The position numbers and the translations under genes are program-made. Shown piece by piece: positions 23,701-35,138 of a stretch of DNA of 64,000 nucleotides. The DNA lies in contig JAQOTA010000031.1 of the NCBI GenBank assembly GCA_029532415.1, positions 124,001 through 188,000 of the forward strand, read 5' to 3'. Numbering within the stretch: the stretch's first letter is position 1; each line of letters opens with the position of its first letter. The notes under the pieces are model-generated. The model was not told where the DNA came from. It saw nothing but the letters and a program-made list of their open reading frames with translations, and searched no databases. The stretch is from Marasmius tenuissimus. Taxonomy: Eukaryota > Basidiomycota > Agaricomycetes > Agaricales > Marasmiaceae.

Positions 23701-25903
23701 TGAAAACTTGTTCCCGAAGTGTTCTGATAAGAAACCGCGTGGCTTTACCCAGGTGGGTGAAATCCCTGAAATACCGCCAGTATTGGGTGAAAATCCCAAC
23801 TTCTCTTCAGATAGTGATGATGATTCGTCTGATGACGATCTTTATCCTCCCGAGAACCTTCCAAAGTGATCGGAATCTCCTCATGACGATGATGGAGATG
23901 GTCCTATACCTCAGGGTGAACGTCAACATCCTGATCCTGATCCTCCGTTCCAGCCTCCTAGGCCACCTACACCAGTGGGTGGACAAGAGCAGACTCCGCC
24001 GCCAAGGTGTTCAGGCAGGAAACGGACGGGTACTAAGCAACCTGATAACGTATTTGGTGAACAACGAGACCCAAATAATCCCTCGCGCATTGTGCGTGAT
24101 ATGGAGAAAAATTCTACATGCAGAGATGCCACAGGTGATAGAGAACCCATGGATCCACCTACTACTCGTAGGAGAGGCAGACCTAGAAAGGTTCTTGGGA
24201 CTAATCGTGCCAGTCTGTCTACCATGTGTAACTCCAGGGGGAGTCAGCCCGATAGCTTAGTGCAACAATTATCCCAGGAAGGGGGAGTAGGTTTTGTGAT
24301 TTATCTGTTAAATCGGGCAGTTCCCGTTCACGATGACCTCACCGATATGTCTAACATTCGAGAGTGGACTCTCCGTGACATACTGAAGCTGCCTGCTGAG
24401 CAGCAGAGAGAATGGAAGGCCGCTTGCCGCGATGAACTAGAGGCTCTTCGCAAGCGCAAGGTCTTCGAATTGGTTGACCTACCTAAAGGTCGCAAGGCTG
24501 TCAAAAACAGATGGGTGTTTGACGTTAAGTCAGATGGTCAAAAGAAAGCTTGACTTGTTGCCAAGGGTTTCTGTCAGGTCGAAGGTGTTGACTTTGATGA
24601 GATCTTCTCACCAGTTGTGCGGTTTGAAACTGTATGGATGATGCTCGCATTAGCAGCTCTCAAAAACTGGCACATTCAGGCATTGGATGTGAAGAACGCC
24701 TTTCTTTATGGTGAACTTAAAGAAGAGATCTATATGGATCAACCTGAAGGTTTAAAGGTTAAGGGTCAGGAAGGCAAAGTCTATCGCCTTCGCCGTGCAT
24801 TATATGGACTGAAGCAAGCCGCTCTTGAGTGGTGGCGTGCTCTCAGCTCGTCCATGGAAGTAATGGGCTTCAAACGCTTAACTTCCGATGCAGGTCTCTT
24901 CATCTGTAAAGATCGTGAGACTGGTGATGAATGTATCGCTTTGATCTATGTCGACAATGCATTATTCCTTGGACCCAACAAAGCCTTTGTCGAAAAGAAG
25001 AAAGCCGAGTTTATGGCTCGTTGGGAATGCCCTGATCCTGGAGAAGTCAAAGAGTTCTTGCGCATGTGTATTCGTCGCAAAGGCCGTAAAATCCTTCTTG
25101 ACCAGACCGACTACTTGAAGAAGGTCTTGAAGCGATTTGGCATGCAGAATGCAAAAGCAGCAGATACTCCTCTTCCTGCCAGCTATATTCCACAACCCAA
25201 CAAAGGTCCTGTTGATCCTGAACATCGCGCTCGATATCAATCAGTGATTGGATCGCTTCTGTATATCATGCTTGGCACTCGTCCAGATATTGCCTACGCT
25301 GTTACAAAGCTTTCTCAATTCTCTGCTAATCCATCGGAGGATCACCTGAAGAAGGCGCTTTATATTTGCCACTATCTTGCAGGAACTCCAGACTATGCAC
25401 TGGTCTATGATGGAGCCTCTGACGGAGGTTTACTAGCATTCACTGATTCTGATTGGGCTGCTGATCCTATCAAGCGTCGGTCGATCACGGGCTATTTCTT
25501 CAAATTGGCAGGTGGCATCTTCTGTTGGCAATCATGCGCCCAGAAGACTGTTGCGCTTTCATCCACTGAAGCTGAATACATGGCGCTATCCGACTGTAGT
25601 CGTCAGGCTGTGTGGATTCGACAGTTACTCTCTGAACTTGGTATTGATATGACTCCCGTTCCCATATGTGGAGATAATCAAGGCTCGATTTTTATCGCCT
25701 CTAACCCAGTTCAAGAACGTCGCACCAAACACATTGATATTTGCTATCACTACATTCGCGGATGTGTTTCAGACCGCAAGGTCGATCTTTTCTTTATTGA
25801 CAGTGCCTACAATCCTGCGGACATGTTTACCAAGAATTTGGGTCATGTCAAGTTCTTCGCTTCTAGAGAACATCTTGGACTTGAATTTTATTCGTCTGAA
25901 TAG
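20705..25903 (+). pseudogene. Copia gag-pol polyprotein gene, broken
   Basis: The likely start is ATG 20705 (MAPVMSTLIPTVEVFSGVNW); the frame is open further upstream to 20552. Gag is followed by a Lys/Asn-rich stretch and protease motif WIVDSGASSHF (about 22410). Integrase has the HHCC zinc region (H in LHRRFGH, C in LCRGCAEGK) and catalytic Asp in IHSDLKQF, Asp in SDGGGEYKSD, Glu in QNGRAERFNRT. Reverse transcriptase (KNRWVFDVK, IQALDVKNAFLYGEL, YGLKQAALEWW) and RNase H (STEAEYMALSDCSRQAVWIR) follow. TGA at 23867-23869 and TGA at 24551-24553 (where relatives have an Arg in KARLVAKGF) cut the frame. The polymerase box reads YVDN instead of YVDD (about 24949), which should abolish polymerisation. 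Confidence 0.93.
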
Positions 25904-25933
25904 ACGCTTCGTGCTCTACTTGTGCCGTACTCA

Positions 25934-25944
25934 GCGAGGGGGAG
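25934..25944 (+). promoter_or_regulatory. Polypurine tract of copia element
   Basis: GCGAGGGGGAG lies immediately before the 3' LTR, the usual primer for second-strand synthesis. Confidence 0.7.
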
Positions 25945-26202
25945 TGTTGAATCCGGACTACCGGATATATGGACCGTTGTATCGGGCCGCATATATGCTT
26001 CAATCGTTTCACTATGATCTATGCTATTCCTAGTCACTCCTGTTATAGAAGATACAGCCACTTCTGTATAGTATATAAGTAGCTCTGTATCTACATGCAA
26101 TACCAGTACTTTTACTACTCTCGTTGCTGCCTCTAAGCCTATCTCCAGGTGAGTTAGTCTGTCCCATGCTGCCACTGTGTGGGCAGGACCTCTGCCTCAA
26201 CA
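25945..26202 (+). repeat. 3' LTR of copia element
   Basis: It starts TGTTGAATCCGG and ends GCCTCAACA, with eight transition differences from the 5' LTR. Confidence 0.95.
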
Positions 26203-26305
26203 TGTATCTATAGGTAGTTCTAGTCGAAACTAGTGATAGTGTATGTCCTGACTAGTGCATGGTATCATTGAATGAATATTGCTTTTTTTTCTTTGTTTCG
26301 TGGTA

Positions 26306-26500
26306 TGCTCATGAGCAGATATGAGAACAACCAAACTCATGGATACTCAGGAGTGCTGAATTGCTCATGAGCGCTGTGAGACTCACAGTGATCACGAGCA
26401 CACATAAAAAAAAAGGTGTCCCATATGCGCTTGTGAGTAGCCCCGAGGCTCACAGCGCTCATGACTGCTCACGAGCGATTTTGGCGCTCATGAGCGGTCA
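26306..26500. repeat. Palindromic GCTCATGAGC tract
   Basis: The perfect palindrome TGCTCATGAGCA is at 26306-26317. Further GCTCATGAGC and GCTCACGAGC units follow at 26371, 26480 and 26490. The tract resembles 18530-18660. Confidence 0.55.
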
Positions 26501-27953
26501 GAAACAGCTGACATTTGTTCTGGTGTCCGTGGATCTTTTCCCCAAAATCACTAGAACATTTAGAGTGAATGGGTGACCAATGGCCATACAGTTTTCCAAC
26601 CCAAGACTTCAAATTTAGAAGCTTGAAAGCTCAGGGACCTATACTTCTACAGTCAGGATGGGACTTTTGGATTTCCAACTAACACATCGGGTGAGTCTTG
26701 ATTGCTTACCTCAAGATTTTACTGCAGCTCCATAGGCTAGAATGTGCAGGGAGTTGAAGGAATATAGCACCAGCAATGTGCAACTTGTGTGGGACGTTGG
26801 ATCATTGAATTTTAGCCTGTGAAACAAATGCTATCAAAAGAAAATTTTCTGTGTCTTTCTGTGTCTTTCTGTGTCTGTCAGTGTCAGTTCTACAGTCTCT
26901 TTCCATGTCCCTTTCTATTGCAATGGCTGGTAAGTGATTGCAAACTTTGATCACCCAGTCTTTTTGAACATTTTCCAGACAATGGCTACCAACCCACCAA
27001 CTCTGAAATCAAATCCACCATCAGTTACTAATATATTTATACCATTTGTACTTGGCTTTGGTGAGGTACTACTGAGCAAATACAAACCCCAGAGAGACCT
27101 AAAAAGATGTGAAGTTTCGAGAGTAGAAGCTTAATTCAAAAGATGAACAGAGCTAGACTCGGAAGGACACAGAACGAGGCGAAACAAGGCAGAAGGTCCC
27201 AAGAATGATCCCATCAAAAATTGAGCTTATATAGATTAAAGTTACCATGCATACCAGAATGAGATTATATAAGAATTTAGTTTCCCATCTGCCATTCTAC
27301 AGTGCTTAATCTCGACAACTGTACATAAAAGGAAGAAAAGTCAGGCACTCTTACTTACCAAGATTTTGGCTGGAACCGTCCTGAAAAGATCAATTTCTCG
27401 TAAACTTGAATTCGGAACAAAATCACACAGCCCTTAAGCTGGGGTAAAGATACACAGAAACCAACAAACACATATGAAAGAGGGATCTTGCCTAAACAGA
27501 TCTTTTTCACAGGGGTCTGTTCGCACACGAGCAACTGACAGGGTGCAAGTATATGGCTTTTCAAGCTGTTCCACATGTCAGTAGCATAGCCTTCCTAAGA
27601 ACACTTGTGCCATGCGCTGATGTTGACTGCGTCCTCAAGACCTTCAAGCCTCCCAATTCTCCGGCATTGCTGGACTACTGGAGTCCCTCACTGTTCATAC
27701 TTACTTAGTCCGAGTCCAACGTGATGTGAGGACGTCCCCAGCATTGCACCCATGTTATTATAGATAAACAACAATCAATCCAGAATGGTATGTCAAGAAA
27801 ATTTTGATAAGAACCTGAGTTTTTGACAGCAAAAAGATACAGAACTCAGCATAGGCCGGACGTTAATGGAAACCTATTACTACAGAGTTGTGTAGGTAAG
27901 ATTCACTGGGTGTCTGTCAAAGTGTACCAATAGATGATGCTGATGCATGTCCT
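26501..27953. other. No gene recognised; short tandem repeat inside
   Basis: Stops occur in all frames. A 10-bp tandem repeat (gtgtctttct) lies at about 26849-26888. The last about 120 bp is the duplicated 3' flank of the NR2H gene at 27954. Confidence 0.4.
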
Positions 27954-28715
27954 TCATGCTTCATCCTCATTGAGAACCTCTCCAATCATTTGAGCATTGG
28001 TGACATCTTCCATGGCCATGCAGCAGTTGATGACCCTCAAGACGCCCAAAAACGCTCGATACATCCAGCCGGCACCAATGGCAAGGGCGGTCCAGAATGC
28101 AGGATAATTAATTGTACCCACTGCAGCCGGCACAGGCTGGAGGAAGGTGCTCCTGATCAGCTGGTCTATGTATTTTGGAAGGTTTTGATATCTTATCTTG
28201 GTGACCGAGGCTCATCCCAGCGATTTTGTTGCTGGGTGTCGGGTATGTTGGGTACGGGCTCAGCTTGGGTATGTTCCCAGTGAACATCACCTCCACGACG
28301 CGAGTTGACACCAGCATTTGTCAGACCATTGATGATCACGTTCTGGCAATTATCACTGGGGGCATTTTTCTGTCAAGTAGGACATGTCGTGGTGTCAAGT
28401 GGACCAGGACCAAGCCAAGTTCAAGCAATGGTTGTTGCACCTTGGGGGGACTTGGAGAATCTTTGTTTAATGGTCCATTTCAGGGTCAGACACACTTGAC
28501 ACCAACACATCATGCCCTACTTGACAGAAAAATGCCCCCAGTGTATTTTTTGTGATGTGATAGACGAGGGAAGGACTTGTGGTATTTGTATTTGTGTTTG
28601 TAGTTATTGTGGTGTTGGCCCCCAAGGAGTCTATGTGCTTCAAAGTGGCATTGGTGTTACTATTGAAATTGTAGCTGCTGGTACGATGGGTGGAGTTTAG
28701 CTCTGAGCTTGACAT
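27954..28715 (-). pseudogene. NR2H family (type A), broken by a CACTA-like MITE
   Basis: This is a close duplicate of the gene at 16296-16857, including flanks. Exon 1 begins MSSSELNSTHRTSSYNFNSN at 28715 and is interrupted at 28543 inside the second pseudo-repeat by a 190-bp MITE. It resumes at 28353 (NCQNVIINGLTNAGVNSRR). The donor splice site that reads GTAAGC in the intact paralog is ATAAGA here, so the intron is probably no longer removed. Exon 2 (about 28130-27954) still encodes the helix (INYPAFWTALAIGAGWMYRA) and tail EVLNEDEA. Two independent lesions make a functional product unlikely. Confidence 0.75.
28354..28543. mobile_element. CACTA-like MITE (190 bp) with TAT target duplication
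   Basis: The inverted ends start CACTGGGGGCATTTTTCTGT at 28354 and, on the other strand, at 28543; similarity continues for about 28 bp. TAT lies at 28351-28353 and 28544-28546. The intact paralog has the uninterrupted sequence at 16683-16697 (ggcaattattgtttg), which proves the insertion. CACT-starting ends with 3-bp duplications fit the EnSpm/CACTA superfamily. Confidence 0.85.
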
Positions 28716-29989
28716 TCTGAGGATGGTAACAAGGTTGATAGTAGAGTGTATGAAGTAAAAGGGAGAGTGTGAAGTTGAGAATGGCAGCAGTCTCTTGTTG
28801 TAGTAACTGGAAGACCAGAGTAAGAGAAAAATGCCCAGTGGAGGTCAGCACAAAGGTGATGCGCTCTTATATTGGATTGTAAAAAATCTCCAACCATCAC
28901 TTGTCTAAATTGAGGAGGCCCAGTGAATGTTAGGCTCCCACACTCTTACTTATCTTGAATCAGAAAGAAAATCACCATCATTTATCTAAATTGTGGAGGC
29001 ACAGTGGATGTCAGGCTCCAGTTGACATGAGTTTGTCACCTGGTCTGTACCATATCTCCTGTCCTAGTTGGTTCCTAAATCTGATGCTCGTTTACTGGAT
29101 ATACAGGTTCTTCCGTTTGATGCTCTGAGGTGTTCCAAGCTGGTACACCCAATCTGACTAAGGTTCTCCAAGAATACTGTAGAGTCACATGACACCTAGC
29201 ACAGTGGGTACTGCTGACATGGCTACAACTACACTTACCAGGAGAGTTAGAGAATAGAGGTGAGACGTAGAAGCTCAAGCACTGTAAATTCTAGTAGAGA
29301 ACTACCTGCTTATATACATGTAGAGCCAGGAACTACCATAGGTTTGTACATATGTGCATAACTGATAATGAGGCGGAAATGGAAGTAATCCCAGGTATAG
29401 AAGAATGATTGGTGAGCGAACTGGGACATTGGATATACTCCTAATAATAGTCCACAGATTCAATACACCCCCTCGCTAAGTGCAGCTGAAAAGCGCATCT
29501 GAGCAAACAGTGGACAAGTGTGGGACCAAGTAGCAGTTGAAATCTTGCAGTCACATGACCACTGCAACTTCTGAACTGCCAATACTCCACAGTGTCATGA
29601 ATTTCCCTCCTATCTTTTCTCCTTATCTCATCATTTTCCATCTTATCTATATCTTATCCCTCACATGACTCATATCTTATCATATGGACACATGGTAGAT
29701 ACATGAAGGGACCTACATGCTGTGGACACATGTCGGTCCTGTTTCAGATACTGTTTCATGATGTCATACCTCACTGTAGACACACGCCGCAGTCCTCCAA
29801 GTAGTATATAAGAAGTAGATACTCTGCATGTATTCCCCAGTCTTGAGCTGGTTTATTCCTCACCAGTATTGAGTTCTCTATTCTTTGCCTCATTCTGTGT
29901 TGTCTGAAAGCTTAGTGCGACGCGTCACCAGGTCAGAACTGGTGATTACTGACACACAGAGTGTCATATTTGACATTTTTCTACACCTA
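28716..29989. other. Duplicated 5' flank of NR2H, then unassigned sequence
   Basis: 28716-28860 resembles 16858-17000 (upstream of the intact paralog). 29690-29976 may contain the LTR of the copia remnant that follows: a sequence starting TGTCAAATATGACA on the minus strand at 29975 lies just after the end of its coding frame, and a TATATAAG-like box lies within. The other LTR end was not fixed. Confidence 0.35.
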
Positions 29990-31060
29990 TCAAAATACAA
30001 GTCCTAAGTGATCTCTGAACCATAAGAACTTCTCATGACCGAGATTCTTAGTGAACATATCTGCAGGATTATGGACTCCTTCAATAAAGAATAATTCAAC
30101 CTTGCCATCTTCAACACATGATCAGACATAATGGTACCAAATATCAATGTGTTTGGTTTTACATTCTTGAACCAGATTAGAGGCAATGAAGATAGAGCCT
30201 TGGTGATCACCACAAATTGGAATAGGACCTAAGTCAATTTCAAGTTCAGAGAGAAGCAATCTAATCCAGGAAGCTTGACGACTGCAATCAGACAGTGCCA
30301 TATACTCAGCTTCAGTAGAAGAGAGCACAACAGTCTTCTGGGTGTGTGATTGCCAACAGAAGATGCTGCCTGCCAACTTAAAGAAATAGCCAGTGATAGA
30401 TTGGCATTTTATGGGATCAGCAGCCCAATCTGAGTCTGTAAACGCAAGGAGACCACCATCAGAATCACCATCATACACAAGGCGTAATCTAATGTGCCAG
30501 CAAGATAGTGGCAAATATAAAGAGCTGTATTGAAATGCTCCTGCATTGGATTGGAAGAGAATTGAGATAGCTTTGTTACTGCATAGGCAATATCTGGACG
30601 TGTACCCAGCATGATATACAGAAGCAATCCAATCACAGACTGGAATTTGGCATGGATAACCAAATTGACTGGACCATCATTGGGCATAGGCACATAGCCT
30701 GCAGGCAAAGGTGTGGGAGCAAACTTTGCATTCTGCATCCCAAAGTGTTCAAGGACCTTTTTCAAATGGTCCTGTTGGTCAATCAAGATCTTTTTGCCTT
30801 CACAGCAGATATGCATGCGAAGAAACTCATCAGCATTCCCTTGATCTCGGCATTCCCATCTAGCCATGAACTCGGCTTTCTTTTTGTCAACAAAAGCTTT
30901 GTTAGGGCCCATAAAGAGTGCATCGTCAACATAGATGATCACATACACAACTTCACCATTCTTCTGATCTTTACAGATAAAGAGTCAAGTTAGGTGCTTA
31001 AAGCCCAAAACTTCCATGGTCAAACTAAGTGCTCACCACCATTCAAGGGCAGTTCAATTT
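29990..31060 (-). pseudogene. 5'-truncated Ty1/copia pol remnant (RT to RNase H)
   Basis: Read on the minus strand from about 31060: ALEWW, MEVLGFKHLT, then YVIIYVDDALFMGPNK with an intact YVDD box. DYLKK-like DHLKKVLEHFGMQNAK and RNase H STEAEYMALSDCSRQASWIR follow, and the conserved tail NPADMFTKNLGH ends at TGA 29990-29992. It is clearly related to the element at 20119 but not identical. Lesions: stops near 31000-31045, a one-base frame change near 30482, and TGA at 30122-30124 where the relative has Arg. Everything upstream of the RT middle is missing. Confidence 0.88.
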
Positions 31061-31119
31061 GTAACTTGGGCTTTGGGATTCTAAGTGTAATCTTGCTCAC
31101 CCACCCGGATTTGGCAAAG

Positions 31120-31215
31120 GTGCATCACTCCTATGATCCAGCACACTAAATACAATGAGGGAAGCAAGGGTGACGTAGATAGCAGGGTATCTAATCATTT
31201 CCGCCTGCAATCATT
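31120..31215 (-). pseudogene. NR2H family, exon 2 fragment
   Basis: On the minus strand it reads AEMIRYPAIYVTLASLIVF, matching the hydrophobic helix of the copies at 17.6 and 48.5 kb. It is followed by a shifted remainder of the RWITGVIHQ part. No exon 1 is present; the copia remnant ends about 60 bp away. Confidence 0.5.
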
Positions 31216-32070
31216 TTTGTAGTTAAGAGGAATGCTAGATATACTATTCTGGGGGGGGGGATTGCGACTTTTTCTGAAATTTCTCCCCCTCACTCCTACA
31301 CTGTACCTACCACAATTTCTTCATGATAGAAACATTTTATATACTAAAGAATGCTTAACCTGATTTTCTGGGATTTTTCCCTTCTCCCCTCGTTGTGTCG
31401 GGCAATGTCCGAGAAGGGAACAAGAATTGCGACCCCTTTGGGTCACGTTTTGTCACAACCGGTGGCCCTTGGTGGCAGACTGACCAGGTGATGGAATCAA
31501 AGGTTTTGTGGGCTCATGAGAGCGTTCGGGAAAAGATGTGAGCAAGGGGACGTTGCTCAGGGTCTATGACAGTCGACACGCCCATTTCGCCTCACGGCCT
31601 TCCTACCTAATGCCACATCCCCACTACCATGATTATAGACGTTAGTAGACATGTGTATTTGGTAGTTTATGTATATAGTCACCTGCGACAGCCGGGAGAG
31701 TCCCATCCTCTCACCCACTGCTCGCAGGTATGTATTGTATTCTAGTCTGCTCCGAGGCATCCTCTCACCCACTGCTCGCAGCGTTCTTGAGTCTTCTTTT
31801 CTCCCTCCCACCTCCCTTTCACACTGGTTTCTTTCTTGTTTCGCTACACTACACACCAGTACAGTATGCTCCTACATCCATTCTGTCTTGTAGCTAGGCC
31901 TGAGGCTGTTTCCCCAGCAGGTTTCGGTCTCGGGAGCATTTAGACCCAATCTATTCATTGTGCCCATTTCACTCCTACTCTCGTCCCAGCAAGGAGACTC
32001 AAGCATTGACCAAGAGTCCGAGTCAGACTATGGGAAGTACTTGAATGTGTTTATGATGTAGTACTTATGC
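31216..32070. other. Non-coding stretch with a direct repeat
   Basis: A G-run lies at about 31249-31260. The 24-bp direct repeat catcctctcacccactgctc(gcag) occurs at 31704-31727 and 31759-31782. Confidence 0.4.
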
Positions 32071-32316
32071 TCAAATAGCATAGGAAAACACTTGTATTCC
32101 ATTGTTACTTAGGTTCAGTAAGTTGAAGACCCCACGCGGGCAGAATGCAACACCATCTGTTTTTCTTAAAGGATCAGTTGTTGTCACTCCTCTATTGAAG
32201 GTATTAGTGCCAATAATCTCAGTGGGCACCTCAACTGGAGTTTTACGAGGGAGAATGAAGTAGAAGTACTGGTTGGCACAAGGTGGAGGTTCTGCTGGGT
32301 TAAAGGCACGTGACAT
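32071..32316 (-). CDS. Short hypothetical ORF
   Basis: It starts MSRAFNPAEPPPCANQYFYF and runs 81 codons to TAA. It has balanced composition but no motif I recognise. The only support is the open frame, so it may be spurious. Confidence 0.15.
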   Translation of the reverse strand: MSRAFNPAEPPPCANQYFYFILPRKTPVEVPTEIIGTNTFNRGVTTTDPLRKTDGVAFCPRGVFNLLNLSNNGIQVFSYAI

Positions 32317-32918
32317 TGTCCTATATTGGGATAGTTCCCACAATGTTGCGACACATCGTTCCTCCATCCCGATGCGTTGAACAACGTCTGGTTAACAATG
32401 AACCGGCCATCGCTATTCTACTCTCTAGCAAAGTTAAGAATGTATCCCAAGGTTTGGAACTGTGCACAAATACATATAATATGTCCTCAACTCAGTAGGG
32501 CACCAAACCATTGAATGTATCTAATCTCAGTCTTTAGATTTTCTCCTGCATGAGCCTGTGAGCCTTACGCTGCGTTTTTCAGGGTGAAAAGGCCTCTTTA
32601 CCGACCCACTAATTGGTTGCAATTGAAACAACCTGAACGAGCACAACAGTACCAACGTGTCAAGTGTTGATGCCGATGGGCGCTTGGGATGTCCACGTGA
32701 CATGAGTCAGATGAGTCAGACGCCTGGACGGCTCAGACTCCTGGGTTCCGGGACTCTTTTGGGCTCATGTAGTCTCAGACCGGTGGCTGTACATGATCCA
32801 GGCTTTGGCTCGTACTTCCAACGAAGAGGAATGAGGCCCGAAAAATATCGGAATTTCAGACGTGATATGGGTGTGACAGCTCAGGAACAGTCTATTCTTG
32901 CACCAAATACACAGTAAT
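32317..32918. other. No gene recognised
   Basis: Nothing supported before the LTR. Confidence 0.4.
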
Positions 32919-33436
32919 TGTTGAACATGATGGAAATCATGTGATACACTGTTGACGTGTTGTTTACGCGTCACACTATTTATAGAGCTACACCTCTAGA
33001 ACACTTGCGTTCTCATGCAAGTACTACGTCTCTGTCTACGTACCTTACTACGTACATCTAGTTTCATCATATATGATACTATAGACAGTCGCTATCCAAT
33101 AGCATAAGTAGAGCCTCCAATACATGAGGCAAACACGACTATGCTCACCAAGCATACTACCATTCATGGTAGAAGTACTTACACAGTACTAATGTCTTTT
33201 ACGCCTTTAGGGCCAAATACCTACTTCTAGTAGTAGTTTCAGTTAGTGTAATACTCATTACATGTACCAGAAACTTCTGTATAAAAGACTGGACAAAAGG
33301 CCTTAAGCCTTAGGACAATCTACTCGATTATCACCTCTTCTCAAGCATCTCAAGACTACAAGAACACTCTGTGTATTACCCATGTGAGGTTTACTTCGTT
33401 ATACCCACTGTGCACTTTAACTATGCTGGCTCATCA
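32919..33436 (+). mobile_element. Solo LTR (518 bp), near-identical to 19200-19717
   Basis: It has the same start TGTTGAACATGATGG and end GGCTCATCA and the same length. By eye it shows eight substitutions against the other copy, seven of them transitions. The flanks are GTAAT (32914-32918) and GTAGC (33437-33441), sharing only GTA, so the target duplication has decayed or the copy was rearranged. Confidence 0.9.
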
Positions 33437-35136
33437 GTAGCGAAGTTTTTTCCAAGCACAAGTCCGCTTATACTTGAATATTCTATAGATCCTGTACAAA
33501 GTATTAGTATTATTTTATTAGAGTCAACTGGGTTCATAAATTGCGGTGTCGGGTAGAGAGGGTGTTGATAATCCCTCAAATGTAGGTTGAATATGGTAGA
33601 TTGAAAAATAGCCTAGTCCGAGCGATGCCAAATGATTCAACCTAATGTAGGTTGTCTGTGAATTTCACCCGAAAGTTGGTTGAATTTCAACCTTACATAC
33701 TTTCATAGTGTCTGGAGATCTGTGTTTGAAATCAGCTGTGAATTCCCCACAAAAAATAAGTCGTTGCTCGGCTCAGGCTCACGGTCCATGATGAAGATTG
33801 ACTGAGTATTATACCACACCTCCCTGCTAGTCTAGCTATTGGCAATTTCACAGTGAGTAACAATTACTCGATCAAAGGTGAGTCCAACATCGATGGAACC
33901 GCGTTCATGTGTTCAAAGGCTGGACTACGCCGTGCATCGAAATCGAGAGTGATCGTATTCTATATATCAATGCACTGTTAGCCACGTTACCCAGAAATCA
34001 GGTGCGGCGGGCATCAGGAGAACGGTCCACAGGTAATTTGCACTAATTACTGAAACTCGTAGAAATTCTGATAATTACCCCGCCATCCCGCTTTCTCAAA
34101 ATTATCGAAATTGGGCGGTCCAAAATTCAATTTTGACAATTTCAACAATCTTAGAGGAAATTAGGACATCTTTATGGTAGGTTTCCTCAACTTTCATCAG
34201 GATTTCTCAAGAATCCGTAGGCATTTAGGCAATAGGTTACTCAATGAGAACAACAATTAAATTGAGTAGTAGTAGGCATTTGGTGCCTGTACACATTGTT
34301 TCTACCTAGTCAAGATACACATTCTACATAAGCAGCTACATAAACAGCCCCGAAGCCTTCATCCCCAGCACCAGTATACCCGTCCTTCTCTAATCAACGA
34401 ACCTGTTTCAAGGAAGGACCGGTGAGCACAGGGCACAGGAAAAATGGATGTGAGAACATGTGGACCTACCTCAGTGAAGTACGAGTTTGATGGTCATAGT
34501 CCGTGCAAATGGGAAGCCGGGGCTTGGGTATCAGCCTTTAGTACGTTGATCTTCGCTATAGACTACGCCGTGAGGCAAACACAGATAGAAGAAGTCAGGG
34601 CCATCCCAGTCACACAAGAATAACAAGAGCAAAAGTCAAACTCACGACGCACGTAAAGTGTCCAAACTGCTGTTCATGGGTAGTACAGAACTCCATGCTT
34701 TGAGGTGAGGGAGAAATAGGGAACGGGAATGAGGGGCGGGAGGGAGTCAAAGGCCAACAAAGGAGCAAACGACCCTGACCCTTAGTTAGTATATTATATC
34801 GTGCGGCACTTCCTGGTTAATGCTCACACGCTAGTTCAATTGGAACACATTTTTGTGCCTTGCGGCGTCCTTGGCCTGGCCCACCTCGGAGTGTATCTTG
34901 CCCTGAAAACCTGCTCGGAAGGCAATAAATTCAGGGAAGTTTTGCTCAGGGAACGAGATGTTGCACAAGCGCCAAACCTGGGACCGGATTTGATGAATTA
35001 TCTCACTTATTTGCCCTTTTAGAAATCTCATACAGAAGTAGTGCGAATTTTCATAATTAGTATTGGACCGTTTTCCTGATGGGCAACTCCCGATGACTGG
35101 GATTCTCAGGTTGTTAGGAGTATTTTGGCTACCGTG
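33437..35136. other. No gene; one orphan transposon end
   Basis: At 34014-34055 the sequence CATCAGGAGAACGGTCCACAG resembles the terminus of the nested element at 38838. No matching opposite end was found nearby. Otherwise nothing is recognised. Confidence 0.35.
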
Positions 35137-35138
35137 TA

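Larger units (their letters stand above)
20119..26202 (+). mobile_element. Full-length Ty1/copia LTR retrotransposon (6084 bp), inactive
   Basis: Two 258-bp LTRs flank a gag-pol region in copia order (gag, protease, integrase, reverse transcriptase, RNase H). The 5-bp target duplication TGTAT is at 20114-20118 and 26203-26207. A primer-binding-type sequence (ggttatgggcccc) follows the 5' LTR, and a purine run GCGAGGGGGAG precedes the 3' LTR. The coding region is broken by two TGA codons and a changed catalytic motif. The LTRs differ at eight sites by eye (about 3%), all transitions. Confidence 0.96.

Noticed and set aside
31704..31782. CRISPR-like direct repeat with spacer
   Set aside because: Only two copies of a 24-bp unit in a eukaryotic-type context; a local duplication.
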